Positions 1-8,800 of a stretch of DNA of 15,008 nucleotides are shown piece by piece (the stretch's first letter is position 1; each line of letters begins with the position of its first letter). The stretch is from Gammaproteobacteria bacterium (GTDB lineage Bacteria > Pseudomonadota > Gammaproteobacteria > Enterobacterales > Alteromonadaceae), in contig JAIXSW010000224.1 of the NCBI GenBank assembly GCA_027484495.1, positions 1 to 15,008 on the forward strand, given 5' to 3'. Position numbers and translations under genes: made by a program. The notes under the pieces were generated by a model. It saw only the letters and a list, made by a program, of their open reading frames with translations. It made no database searches and was not told the origin of the DNA.

Positions 1-369
1 CTGCTCGTTGCCACCAGCAGTGACGGCAATGGGTTGTATGGCATGCTACAACGGGGCCGGATCGACTATTTCCCGTTGTCCGTGCTGGAAATCGAGCAGG
101 AACTGCGCAACCACCCAAACCCGGCGCTGATGATTGATCCGCATCTGCTGCTGGTTTACCCAACCGCCACCTGGTTTTACGTCGCCAAAGACAACACTGC
201 GCTGGCAGACGCATTGCTGCAAGGCCTACAACAAGCGGAACAGGACGGCAGTTTCGACCAGCTGTTCGAGCGTTATTTCGGTGCCACGTTACAGCGGCTG
301 CAGCTGGAAAAACGGACCCGCATCATGCTGGAAAATCCGTTGCTACCGGCGCATGTGAAGGTGCAATAA
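1..369 (+). CDS. Periplasmic solute-binding-like protein, C-terminal part (5' end outside window)
   Basis: The reading frame is open from the first base and ends with TAA at 367-369, so about 122 C-terminal residues are visible and the true start lies upstream. The residues around GRIDYFPLSVLEIEQEL, the later YFVAK-like stretch (here WFYVAKDNTALADAL) and DGSFDQLFERYF resemble the second lobe of amino-acid-type (SBP_bac_3-like) periplasmic binding proteins common in Alteromonadales. In this group the proteins often occur alone, without ABC permease genes, and their ligands are mostly unknown. The ending RTRIMLENPLLP is also typical of that group. The signal peptide and N-terminal lobe cannot be seen. 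The gene converges on the ATP-grasp gene with only 36 bases between them. Family assignment is from remembered family patterns; the ligand is unknown. Confidence 0.75.
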   Translation: MLVATSSDGNGLYGMLQRGRIDYFPLSVLEIEQELRNHPNPALMIDPHLLLVYPTATWFYVAKDNTALADALLQGLQQAEQDGSFDQLFERYFGATLQRLQLEKRTRIMLENPLLPAHVKVQ

Positions 370-394
370 CCGGTAACGGGCCGCCACACCGGTT
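368..394. terminator. Weak inverted repeat between convergent genes
   Basis: AACCGGT (368-374) and ACCGGTT (388-394) form a perfect 7-base inverted repeat around a 13-base GC-rich loop. It begins inside the stop codon of the upstream gene and ends 11 bases before the stop of the convergent ATP-grasp gene. It could end transcription from either side. There is no run of T residues on either strand, so this is only a candidate. Confidence 0.3.
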
Positions 395-405
395 TGTTGA
401 TAGTC

Positions 406-1494
406 TCAGGTTCTGACCGCATAAAAAGGTGTTATTGCCGCGGCAAAACCTTTGGTATGCGCGGCCTGAAGTGCATCAATGTCATAACGCCAGTTGGCCT
501 CGACAACCCAGACCATGTCGGCACTGACAGCAACATCCCAGCCAATAGTTTTCAGAAAAGGCATGGTTTTGTGCGCGGCAAAGACCGTTGCCAGCACTTC
601 CTGCCAGCGCGGCAACATAAAATTTTGCAAGGTGATACCAGTCAGCGGGTGCTGACTGATTTCTGCCATCACAGGCCAGGTTTTGTTGCAGACAATTTTC
701 GTCGACATTAACCGCCCTTCATTGACATCAACCGCTGCAATAAGATTGCCGCTGCTGCCATGGCAGAAGCTGTCAGTTTGATTGTTGCCGTTGATGATCC
801 GGAAAAATGAGCCAATAGCGCGGATCTCTCCCTGCTCCATCGCTGTGACCACCCGAATCGTGGACAGGTGGGGTGAGCCTGTCAGTTGACGGATGCTGGG
901 ATGATTGACCAGTTGTGGCTGCACTATTAGTGGAATACCGCTGCGGACCAGCTGAAAGACCCGATGAGCAAAACTTTGAATTCTGCTGCGCCCTTGCGCG
1001 GTGATCACAACATCGCCTTGGCGGACAAAAGCAAATGCATGCTGGCCATGGGAGCCGCGTTGTGGCTTGACGAAGTACTGGCCATCCGGCAAGAACTGGC
1101 AAAGTTGGTCTGCCGAATGCAGCAAAGGTGTGCCTTGCTGCTGTTCGCTGTCCGGGGCACACAGCAGACAAGTGAGTTGTGGTGTCGGCAGATCATGTTG
1201 CCAGCAATGCTGATAAAACGCATGTTTGTCGTCGGCCAACTGACGGCCGTATACCGAAGCCTGACTGGCCAGGACCCGCTTAAAGGGTTCATTTTGCAGA
1301 AATTGGGACCACTCACGCAGCGCGACCCGTGGCAATTGATAGATGGTAAAATCACGGGCACCGAGGCCATACTTCAACCGGCAATAGATGGGTGCCACAA
1401 TCAACCACAACCCGCTGATACTGCGGATTTGGCTGCACGCATAGCACGTGGCCTGAATATAATCCCTTAACACACAGATCCATTTGTTGCTCAT
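406..1494 (-). CDS. ATP-grasp protein of the sugar-transfer-associated type
   Basis: A 362-residue protein with an ATP-grasp layout. The nucleotide-binding lysine and glycine-rich loop are FVKPQRGSHGQ (K143-P144, then G147 and G150). The central strand is HLSTIRVVT (R214), and the C-terminal magnesium/ATP site is GWDVAVSADMVWVVEANW with D320, E332 and N334. The SLxTxRVVT plus GWD...EANW combination resembles the sugar-transfer-associated ATP-grasp family (PF14397). Members probably join a carboxylate to an amine or similar group, but few have a proven substrate. No signal peptide was seen; a moderately hydrophobic stretch lies at about residues 26-40. The ATG is preceded by AAGGAAG at good spacing, which supports this start. 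No glycosyltransferase or capsule gene is adjacent, so the neighbourhood does not reveal the substrate. Confidence 0.75.
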   Translation of the reverse strand: MSNKWICVLRDYIQATCYACSQIRSISGLWLIVAPIYCRLKYGLGARDFTIYQLPRVALREWSQFLQNEPFKRVLASQASVYGRQLADDKHAFYQHCWQHDLPTPQLTCLLCAPDSEQQQGTPLLHSADQLCQFLPDGQYFVKPQRGSHGQHAFAFVRQGDVVITAQGRSRIQSFAHRVFQLVRSGIPLIVQPQLVNHPSIRQLTGSPHLSTIRVVTAMEQGEIRAIGSFFRIINGNNQTDSFCHGSSGNLIAAVDVNEGRLMSTKIVCNKTWPVMAEISQHPLTGITLQNFMLPRWQEVLATVFAAHKTMPFLKTIGWDVAVSADMVWVVEANWRYDIDALQAAHTKGFAAAITPFYAVRT

Positions 1495-1658
1495 CAGACA
1501 CTTCCTTGTTCTGGTTATTTATTGATCAACTCTCAGTGTAGCTAAAACAGAGAAATTGGCGAATATCGATGAGAAGCCGGATCCAGAGTGAGTCAGGCAG
1601 CCGACAGCAAATTGCTGGCCGGCGACCAGGTATCCCTGTCCTCAGTCGGGTCTACAGA

Positions 1659-1670
1659 TGACAAATGTCA
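1659..1670. promoter_or_regulatory. Palindrome TGACA-AA-TGTCA upstream of the two-component operon
   Basis: A perfect inverted repeat, TGACAAATGTCA, lies about 95 bases before the kinase start codon in the 271-base gap (1495-1765). A further TGACA half-site is at 1682-1686. Dyads of this kind are typical targets of dimeric LuxR/NarL-type regulators, so autoregulation by the response regulator encoded just downstream is a reasonable inference. No clear -35/-10 pair was found nearby, and binding is not shown by sequence alone. Confidence 0.45.
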
Positions 1671-1765
1671 CTCCGATCCGCTGACAAGCCGCATTGTTGC
1701 CAGGGGCGGAGCTGAGTTAAGCTGCGATCAATGGTAAGGCGTAGCCGTGATCTCAGGAGGCAACG

Positions 1766-2848
1766 ATGTCGGTGCAATTGGATGGCAAGTGGAGCTGGGT
1801 GTATCTGATAAACCTGGTATTTTATCTGGTACCGTTATTTTATCTGCCGCTGGCGCCCTGGCAGATTGCGGTGGCGGTTGCGGTGTTGCTGGTCTTTGTC
1901 TGGTGTTACTTCTGGGCGTACCGGGTGCCGACCCGGCAGATGCATTGGCCGGTACTGGCGATGCTGACGTTGTCGGTCGGTGTGACGCCATTGAATCCCG
2001 GCAGTATTTCGTTATTTGCGTACATCGGCTTTTTTCTCGGTTTTGCCTGGCCGTTGCGTCAGGCGATTGCTGCGGTGACTGCGGTGCTGCTGATCATGGT
2101 GGCACTGAATAGTTGGCAGGGTTTTCAAGGACCGTATTTTTTACTTTATGGTGGCTTGTTGCTGGTCGGGGTTGCCAGTTTCGGTCTGCTGGAGCGACAA
2201 CGGCAAATTCGTTTACGCCAGCAGCAGCGCAGCCAGGAAGAGATCACGCAGCTGGCGCAAATGGTGGAACGCGAGCGCATCGCCCGCGATTTACATGACA
2301 TTATGGGCCACAGTTTGTCCAGTATTGTGCTCAAAGCCGACTTGGCGAAGGCATTGCTCAAAGCCGGTAAAGCCGAGGATGCCGCCCTGCACCTGACGGA
2401 ACTGGCGCAAGTGGCGCGCGATTCGTTGTCACAGGTGCGTCAGACCGTTTCCGGTTATAAACATAAAGGTTTGCTGGCCGAAGTCAGTAATCTGGCGCAG
2501 CGCCTGCGTGAACATGGTTTTGCCGTGACGCTGGACGGCGAAGTGCCGAAACTGGCGGCGCGGGAAGAGTCGGCGCTGATCCTGGTGCTGACCGAGCTGG
2601 TCACTAATATTCTGCGCCACAGCAAAGGCGATAGTTGCCGCATCAGTTTTCGCGAACAGGACGGCGGCTGGCTGATGGAAGTGGCCGACAACGGCGAAGT
2701 GAAAAGCTTTGGTTTTGGCAATGGCCTGACGGGTGTCACTGAGCGGCTGAACGCCTTGCAGGCAAAACTGGATTATCAACTGGATGCCGGCTGTAAGTTA
2801 CAGATTTGGCTGCCAAAAGGAACTGAACATGCGAATTTTACTGGCTGA
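1766..2848 (+). CDS. DesK-like membrane sensor histidine kinase (HisKA_3 type)
   Basis: A 360-residue kinase. The N-terminal 140 residues hold about five hydrophobic segments (roughly 12-30, 32-52, 62-75, 83-112 and 122-142) with no sizeable periplasmic domain, so the signal is probably sensed in or near the membrane. A charged linker or short coiled coil (about 143-170) leads to the phospho-acceptor box ERERIARDLHDIMGH, with the likely phosphorylated His at 177. The ATP-binding half has the N box ELVTNILRHS (N281, R284, H285), the G1 box VADNG (306-310) and the glycine-rich GFGNGLTGVTERL (316-328). This order is that of HPK7/DesK-family kinases. AGGAGG at 1755-1760, five bases from the ATG, fixes the start. 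The 3' end overlaps the response regulator gene by 20 bases, so the two are co-expressed. In other bacteria such pairs often control ABC exporters or membrane-lipid genes, but none is next to this one. The stimulus is unknown. Confidence 0.9.
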   Translation: MSVQLDGKWSWVYLINLVFYLVPLFYLPLAPWQIAVAVAVLLVFVWCYFWAYRVPTRQMHWPVLAMLTLSVGVTPLNPGSISLFAYIGFFLGFAWPLRQAIAAVTAVLLIMVALNSWQGFQGPYFLLYGGLLLVGVASFGLLERQRQIRLRQQQRSQEEITQLAQMVERERIARDLHDIMGHSLSSIVLKADLAKALLKAGKAEDAALHLTELAQVARDSLSQVRQTVSGYKHKGLLAEVSNLAQRLREHGFAVTLDGEVPKLAAREESALILVLTELVTNILRHSKGDSCRISFREQDGGWLMEVADNGEVKSFGFGNGLTGVTERLNALQAKLDYQLDAGCKLQIWLPKGTEHANFTG

Positions 2849-3425
2849 AGATCAGGCCATGGTGCGCGGCGCGCTGGCATCTTTACTGCGCTTGTCCAGC
2901 AGTCACGAACTGGTGGAAGCCGCTGACGGCGACAGTGCACTGAAACTGCTGAAAACTGAACATTTTGACGTGCTGCTGACCGACATCGAAATGCCGGGCC
3001 GCAGCGGGCTTGAATTGGCCGCTTGGTTGCAGCAGCAACAAAGTAAAATCAAAGTGATAGTGATCACCACGTTCGGCCGTAGCGGCTACGTGCGCCGGGC
3101 GCTGGACTGCGGTGTCAGTGGTTTTTTACTGAAAGACGCACCGGTCGACGATTTATTGGCTGCCATCGACAAAGTGCTGGCCGGCAAGCGGGTGATCGAC
3201 AGTGAGCTGGCGCTGCTGGCGCTGGGGGAACAGGATCCGCTCAGCGACAAAGAACGCCGCGCGCTGCGTCTGGCCGGCGAAGGCAAATCCACCGCCGAAA
3301 TTGCCACGCTGTTATTTATCGCCGAGGGCACGGTGCGCAATTATTTGTCCGAAGCGATGGCCAAACTCAACGCCGTGAACCGGGTCGAAGCGGCGCGGAT
3401 TGCGCAGCAAAAAGGCTGGCTCTGA
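2829..3425 (+). CDS. DesR-like (NarL/LuxR-type) response regulator
   Basis: A 198-residue regulator, the partner of the kinase upstream. The receiver domain (1-120) has acidic residues E7-D8, the phosphorylation site D52 in LLTDIEMPG, the conserved Thr at 80/81 in VIVITTFG, and K102 in FLLKDAP. The DNA-binding domain (about 136-196) is a LuxR-type helix-turn-helix, with GKSTAEIATLLFIAEGTVRNY as the core. An in-frame ATG 45 bases upstream would add 15 residues unlike any receiver domain. The ATG at 2829 begins MRILLAEDQ, the normal receiver start, and has AAAAGGA just before it. It lies inside the end of the kinase gene, giving a 20-base overlap and probable translational coupling. Targets may include its own promoter palindrome and perhaps the peptidase gene downstream; this is inference. 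Confidence 0.92.
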   Translation: MRILLAEDQAMVRGALASLLRLSSSHELVEAADGDSALKLLKTEHFDVLLTDIEMPGRSGLELAAWLQQQQSKIKVIVITTFGRSGYVRRALDCGVSGFLLKDAPVDDLLAAIDKVLAGKRVIDSELALLALGEQDPLSDKERRALRLAGEGKSTAEIATLLFIAEGTVRNYLSEAMAKLNAVNRVEAARIAQQKGWL

Positions 3426-3438
3426 GATTTCCAAGGGC

Positions 3439-3466
3439 CTGACAACGTGTTAACTTCAGGTTAAAT
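3439..3466 (+). promoter_or_regulatory. Candidate promoter of the M14 peptidase gene
   Basis: CTGACA (3439-3444) and TTAAAT (3461-3466) are separated by 16 bases and match the sigma-70 -35 and -10 elements at 5/6 and 4/6 positions. The inverted repeat TTAAC-TTCAG-GTTAA (3450-3464) lies across the spacer and -10, a position where a bound protein would block polymerase. The TGACA inside the -35 matches the half-site of the palindrome upstream of the kinase operon. The gap is only 60 bases, so read-through from the regulator gene is also possible; no terminator was seen between them. Confidence 0.4.
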
Positions 3467-3485
3467 TCACCGCGAGGGGCGCGTT

Positions 3486-5762
3486 ATGTTGTTACCGGTT
3501 TCTGTTGTTGCTGCCAGTCTGTTCAGCGGTCTGGCCGTCAGTCCACATCAGTCAGTGTCACAGTTGGCCCATTTGCAGCAACTCAGCCATGACAACGCCA
3601 TGCAGGTGCGGTTTGCCAGCCCGGAGCAGGCACGGCTCGCCGCGATCAGTTTGCATGATGCGCTGCTGGCCGGTCGTTGGCAGGACAGCACGCTGATCCT
3701 GCAACTGGATGCGCAGGCGCAAGCCCGGCTGGCACCGCATGCGGTGTCGATCACGCCGGCATATGTCTGGCAGCAACAACAAAGCGCCATCCAGCCGCAG
3801 GCCTTGCCGGACGGCGCCAATACAATCCCCGGTTATCCCTGTTATGCCACTGTCGAAGAAACCTACAACCAGGCTGTACAGCTGGTGCGGGATTATCCCG
3901 ATTATGCCAGCTGGCAGAAGATCGGCAGCGGCTGGGCACAAACAAAAACTGCCAACGGCTATGACCTGTATGTGCTGAAGATCAGCAACCGCAAAGCCGG
4001 CCCGGTCAACAAAGCCAAACTATTGATCAACAGCGCCATTCATGCCCGCGAATATGCCACGGCGGCGCTGACACTGGCCTTTGCCAAAGACTTGCTCAGC
4101 AAAGCCGGCAGCGATGCCGATGTGGACTGGATGCTGCAGCAAAATGAAGTCCATCTGGTGCTGCAGACCAACCCGGAAGGCCGGAAAATTGCCGAAACCG
4201 GCGTGTCCTGGCGCAAAAATATCAATGATACGTCCTGCAACAGCAGCACTTTTGGTGTTGATCTGAACCGGAACTTCAGCTTTGGCTGGTTTAGTATTGC
4301 CAACGGCAGCAGCGCCAACAGCTGTGATTTGACCTATCGCGGCACAAAAGCCGGTTCCGAGCCGGAAGTGCAGGCGCTGGAGGCTTATGCCCGCAGCCTG
4401 TATCCGGATAAACGCGGGCCGGCACGCACCGATGCTGCTCCGGCGGACACGGCCGGTATTCATCTCGACATCCATAGTTATAGTGAACTGGTGTTGTGGC
4501 CTTGGGGCGACACAGAAACACCTGCGCCCAACGGTACGGCGTTAAAGGCACTTGGTCATCGGCTGGCTTGGTTTAACGGCTACGTGCCGACCCAGTCGAT
4601 TGGTTTGTACCCAACCGATGGCACCAGTGATGGCGTCAGTTATGGCGAACTGGGCGTGGCTGCAATCACCTTTGAGATTGGCACTGCATTTTTTGAAAGC
4701 TGTGCCAACTACGAAGCAAATGTGTTGCCGGACAATCTGCGCGCCTTGTATTACGCGCTGCGGGTCAACACTGCGCCTTATTTGCTGCCAGCCGGGCCGG
4801 ATTTGACGCAGCTGAGCCTGAATACCACGGCGGGCAAGATCCCGCGCAATCAGTTGCTGCAGCTCAAAGCGGTAGTCAGCGACAATCAGTCCAGCGGTTT
4901 TAGTGGCGGCGTGGCCAGTCAGCCGATCAGCCGGGTGGAACTGACGCTGGATCAATGGCCGGAGGTGGCCGGGGCTAATACGGTCGCGATTGATGCTGCC
5001 GATGGCAAATACGACAGCGCCAGTGAAAACATTAATCATTTGCTGGATGTAACCAATCTCAATGAAGGCCGGCATACGCTGTACCTGCGCGCTAAAGACA
5101 GCGCTGGCAATACCGGACCTGTGTATGCGCAGTATTTTACTGTAACCGCGCCGGTGGAGCTGGTATTGCCAGAGCCGGATTTCAGCGTGGAATGTCAGTT
5201 CCTGCGTTGCCAGTTCCGCAACACCACGCTGCGGGATGCCGCAGTGCCGCTGCAGTTCAGCTGGTTATTCACTGCAACTGCCAGCAGCAACGAGACGAAT
5301 CCGGTGTTTACTTTCCCGGCCCCAGGCAGTTATACACCGACATTGACAGTGCAAGCCGGTACACAAAGCCCGCCACCGGCAAAGTCACGCAGTAAACCGC
5401 TGCAGGTCTTTGCTGAACCAGTGCTTGAACTCAACAGCAGTTGCCAGGCACTGAGTTGTAGCCTCAGTGCGACGGCCAGCAGCGCCAACGGCGCGATCAG
5501 CAGTGTGCAATGGACGGTGAATAATCAGACGCTCAGTGGCAATAGTGTCAGCGTGACGTTCAGCGCCGCCGGCACTTATCCGGTGGTGGCGCTGGCGACG
5601 GACAGTGCCGGGCAGAAAGTGCAGAAATCGCTGAGTATCAGCGTCACAGCGCCCGTCGTCGTCACGCCAGCAGAACCGCAGGCCAGTCAATCCTCCGGCG
5701 GTAGTTTCGGCCTGGCTCTGCTGGGCTTTTTGGCGTGGTGCGGCTGGCAACGCCGGCGCTGA
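3486..5762 (+). CDS. Secreted M14 zinc carboxypeptidase with Ig/PKD-like repeats and GlyGly-CTERM tail
   Basis: A 758-residue exported metallopeptidase predicted to remove C-terminal residues from peptides outside the cell. After a hydrophobic leader (1-20) and a propeptide-like region (20-115), the catalytic domain (about 120-430) carries every expected M14 residue. Zinc ligands are H186 and E189 in IHARE and H330 in DIHSYSE. Substrate-binding residues are R233 in NPEGRK and N261-R262 in DLNRNF. The general base is E397 in TFEIGTAFF. Then come a beta-rich Ig-like domain (about 438-555) and two PKD-like domains (about 560-645 and 648-732). The PKD-like domains have paired cysteines C570/C575 and C653/C658, both in the pattern C-Q-x-L-x-C. 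The tail SSGGSFGLALLGF...QRRR is a GlyGly-CTERM signal, linked in other bacteria to type II secretion and rhombosortase processing. The leader lacks the usual positive N-terminal residues. The upstream ribosome-binding site is weak (GAGGGG). Confidence 0.9.
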   Translation: MLLPVSVVAASLFSGLAVSPHQSVSQLAHLQQLSHDNAMQVRFASPEQARLAAISLHDALLAGRWQDSTLILQLDAQAQARLAPHAVSITPAYVWQQQQSAIQPQALPDGANTIPGYPCYATVEETYNQAVQLVRDYPDYASWQKIGSGWAQTKTANGYDLYVLKISNRKAGPVNKAKLLINSAIHAREYATAALTLAFAKDLLSKAGSDADVDWMLQQNEVHLVLQTNPEGRKIAETGVSWRKNINDTSCNSSTFGVDLNRNFSFGWFSIANGSSANSCDLTYRGTKAGSEPEVQALEAYARSLYPDKRGPARTDAAPADTAGIHLDIHSYSELVLWPWGDTETPAPNGTALKALGHRLAWFNGYVPTQSIGLYPTDGTSDGVSYGELGVAAITFEIGTAFFESCANYEANVLPDNLRALYYALRVNTAPYLLPAGPDLTQLSLNTTAGKIPRNQLLQLKAVVSDNQSSGFSGGVASQPISRVELTLDQWPEVAGANTVAIDAADGKYDSASENINHLLDVTNLNEGRHTLYLRAKDSAGNTGPVYAQYFTVTAPVELVLPEPDFSVECQFLRCQFRNTTLRDAAVPLQFSWLFTATASSNETNPVFTFPAPGSYTPTLTVQAGTQSPPPAKSRSKPLQVFAEPVLELNSSCQALSCSLSATASSANGAISSVQWTVNNQTLSGNSVSVTFSAAGTYPVVALATDSAGQKVQKSLSISVTAPVVVTPAEPQASQSSGGSFGLALLGFLAWCGWQRRR
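5691..5759 (+). other. GlyGly-CTERM sorting signal of the M14 peptidase
   Basis: The last 23 residues (736-758) have a Ser-Ser-Gly-Gly-Ser start, a hydrophobic helix of about 14 residues and a final Arg-Arg-Arg. This tripartite form defines GlyGly-CTERM proteins, which are known as targets of rhombosortase (an intramembrane serine protease) and of type II secretion. No rhombosortase gene lies in this window, so it must be elsewhere in the genome if the tag is functional. Confidence 0.85.
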
Positions 5763-5815
5763 GCCTGCGCGGTTCAGCAAAAACAGCGCAGCGGCGTCAG
5801 CAGATCCATCTGGTT

Positions 5816-8800
5816 TTACGACACCAGGTGGATATTGTGTTTACCTTGTTGTTGTTCCAGTAAGGCCTGGAACTTATCGGCTGGGATCGGCGGGCTGCAG
5901 AAATAGCCCTGATACTGATCACAGCGTTGTTGCTTCAGAAATTCCAGTTGCTGCGCGGTTTCTACGCCTTCAGCCAGCACTTTAAAGCCCAGCGAATGGG
6001 CGATACCAATGATGGCGGTGGCGATCGCCATATCGTCTTTGCTATGCGGAATATCGTCGATAAACTTTTTATCGATCTTCAGCACATCGAGCGGGAAGCG
6101 TTTTAAGTAGGCCAGCGACGAATAACCAGTGCCGAAGTCGTCGATTGCCAGCCGGATCCCGAGGCCGCGCAGGTCGTCCAGCACCTGCACCACCGTTTCC
6201 TGATTTTCCATCAACGCGCTTTCGGTCAGCTCCAGTTCCAGGCAACGTGGCGGAAATCCGGTGTCATTCAGCACCTGGGTGACTTGTTTACGCATATCAA
6301 AACGCTTGAACTGGGCTGGCGATACGTTGACGGCCAGGGTCAATTTCGGCAGACCGGCTTCCAGCCATTGCTGGCCCTGCCGGCAAGTTTCAGTCAGCAC
6401 AAACTCACCGATCTCATTGATCAGGCCGCAGGCTTCGGCGATTGGAATAAAACGCATCGGCGAAATCATGCCTTGTTCCGGATCAAACCAGCGTACCAGC
6501 GCTTCGGCGCCCATGATCCGGCCGCTGAGAATATCGATCTGTGGCTGGTAAAATACACGTAAATGGCCAGCTTTGATCGCCTTACGCAGCTGCGCTTCTA
6601 CCGTCAGCCGATCGCGCGCTGCCAGTGTGTAAGCATCTGAATAGAATGTGAAAGTATTGCGGCCTGCCGCTTTGGCTTTATATAGCGCCGCATCAGCGCC
6701 CTGTAGTAATACCGTGGTGTTATCGCCATGGTCCGGGAATACCGCGATGCCAATGCTGGCGCCGAGCGTGATTTCCACGTCGTCGCTGAGGTTCCACGGC
6801 GCGCCCATATGCTGGATCAGTTTATTGGCAACCACCGCCGCATCTTCTGCCTGCAGCAAAGACGGCAGTAAAATGGCAAATTCGTCGCCACCCAGCCGGG
6901 CCACTACATCGAGATCCCGAACTTTCTGTTTTAACCGGCTGGCCACCTGCAACAGCAATTCGTCGCCATAACGATGGCCGTACGAGTCGTTGACGTCTTT
7001 AAAGTGGTCCAGATCCAGCACCAGCACGGCACAAAACAGCTGATCCCGCCGCGCCGTTTTCAGTGCTTGCTCGACCATCTGCAGGAATAGCTGCCGGTTG
7101 GGTAAATGCGTCAGTTCATCATGTTCGCTGAGGAACATCATTTCCGCTTCAGTGGCGCGGATCTCAGATAAGTCGGTGAAAACGGCAGCGTAATGGCTGA
7201 TTTGCTGCATTTCATTAAACACTGCACTGATGCTGAGCTGTACCGGCAGCACGCTGCCATCTTTGTGTTTGTTAAAGACTTCGCCTTGCCAATAGTTCTG
7301 CTCGCGCAGTTGTTGCCACATCTGTTGATAAAATTCGTCGCTGTGTTGTCCTGAGCGCAACATGGCCGGACTTTGGCCCACCAGTTCCGCGTCGCTGTAG
7401 CCAAATAACCTGACCAGCGCCGGGTTCACCGAGATAATCACTTCATTTATATCAGTGATTAGAATACCTTCGCGGCTACTGTTAAACACGGCATCAGCCA
7501 GACGTAAATTGGCTTCCTGCTGCTTACGGACCGATAAATCGATATCCATACAGAAGATTTGTGACGGCCGGCCCGGCAGCTGCACGACGGCGTGGCCAGA
7601 GAATACCTGCACCGGTTCGCCGCCTTTGCGTTGCAGCATCAGCTCACCGGCGGGCAATGGCACACCAGATTCTGCCATTGCTCTGACCGCCGTGCTGACA
7701 TCGTCCCGCATTGGGCTGGGGATAATCAGATCAAGCAAACTTTTGCCCAGCGCTTCTTCTTTGCTGTAGCCGTATAACACTTCACTGGCTTTGTTCCAGT
7801 AAAAGGTGGTGCCATCGGCCTCATAGCCCTGCACTGAGATCTCCGGCGTATTATCAAGCAGCGTCCGAAAACGTAATTCGCTTTCAATCCAGTGTTGCTC
7901 GGCCTGCTTTTGCATCGTGATATCTTCGAGCTCAAGCAACACATGAGTGACCTGGTCTTTGCGGTCGACGATGGCATATAACGAACTTTCCAGCCAGAGC
8001 GCGGTATTGTCTGCTAACAGGCGGTGATCTTGCCGGACGACTTTCTGATGGCCGGCTTTTAACTGCGGCAACACACTGTCGAGCCATGTCTGCTGGTCGT
8101 CCGGCAGAATGTCTTTCAGTGGCGGCAACTCGTCCAGCAAGGCGGCCGGGATAGCGCTAAGTTTGATAAATCGTTGATTAAAATACTGAATTTCGCCATT
8201 TATTCCACAGATCACGACGCCGACCGGGCTTTGTTCAATCGCTTTGGAAAACAGTTCAAGCCGGGCTTTGGCATCACTGCGCTCTACCAGAAAGGCGGCC
8301 AGACTGGCGGTAAACTGGATTAAATCGCGCTCTTCCGGCGTCGGGTCGCGTTTCTCCGCGAGATAGATACCAAAAGTCCCCAACAACCGCCGTTGCGTAT
8401 CAAAGAATGGCGTGGACCAGCACGCCTGCAGCCAGTCATAAGGCGCTACCAGATCCTGAAAATTGAGCCACAACATATCGTTATGCACGTCGGCTACATA
8501 CACCGGCTGGCCTGTGGCCGCTGCGGTGCCACAGGAACCGTTGCCATAGCGGATCGGTAAGCCATCGACTTTGTTATTGTATTCTGCGGGCAGGCTGGGG
8601 CCAGCGGCTACCCGCATCACTTGGTTGGGTAAGTCGGCCAATAAAATCGAGCCGCGCAAATGTGGCAGCTGTTGTTCAATAAATTTCACCAGTTCGGTCA
8701 ACAGATCGGGCAGCGCAGCATCATCCAATAAGCGGTGCAGCAGATAACTCTGCGCCTGTTGTTTCATTTGCTGTTGTTTGCGCTCGCGGATGTTCTGCCA

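Noticed and set aside
406..1494. Long open frames on the plus strand across the ATP-grasp gene (for example 964-1470)
   Set aside because: They are antisense shadows with no family resemblance or ribosome-binding site; the minus-strand frame has clear ATP-grasp motifs.
1588..1737. Small plus-strand frame of about 49 codons beginning with GTG in the gap before the kinase gene
   Set aside because: No ribosome-binding site, unremarkable composition, and it covers the palindrome and probable promoter region.
2784..2828. Earlier ATG for the response regulator
   Set aside because: It lies deep in the kinase gene and would add 15 residues before the normal receiver-domain start MRILLAED.
5763..5815. 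Terminator between the convergent peptidase and GGDEF-EAL genes
   Set aside because: CTGCGC and GCGCAG can pair across a wide loop and a T5 run lies inside that loop on the minus strand, but no proper stem followed by a T-tract is present.
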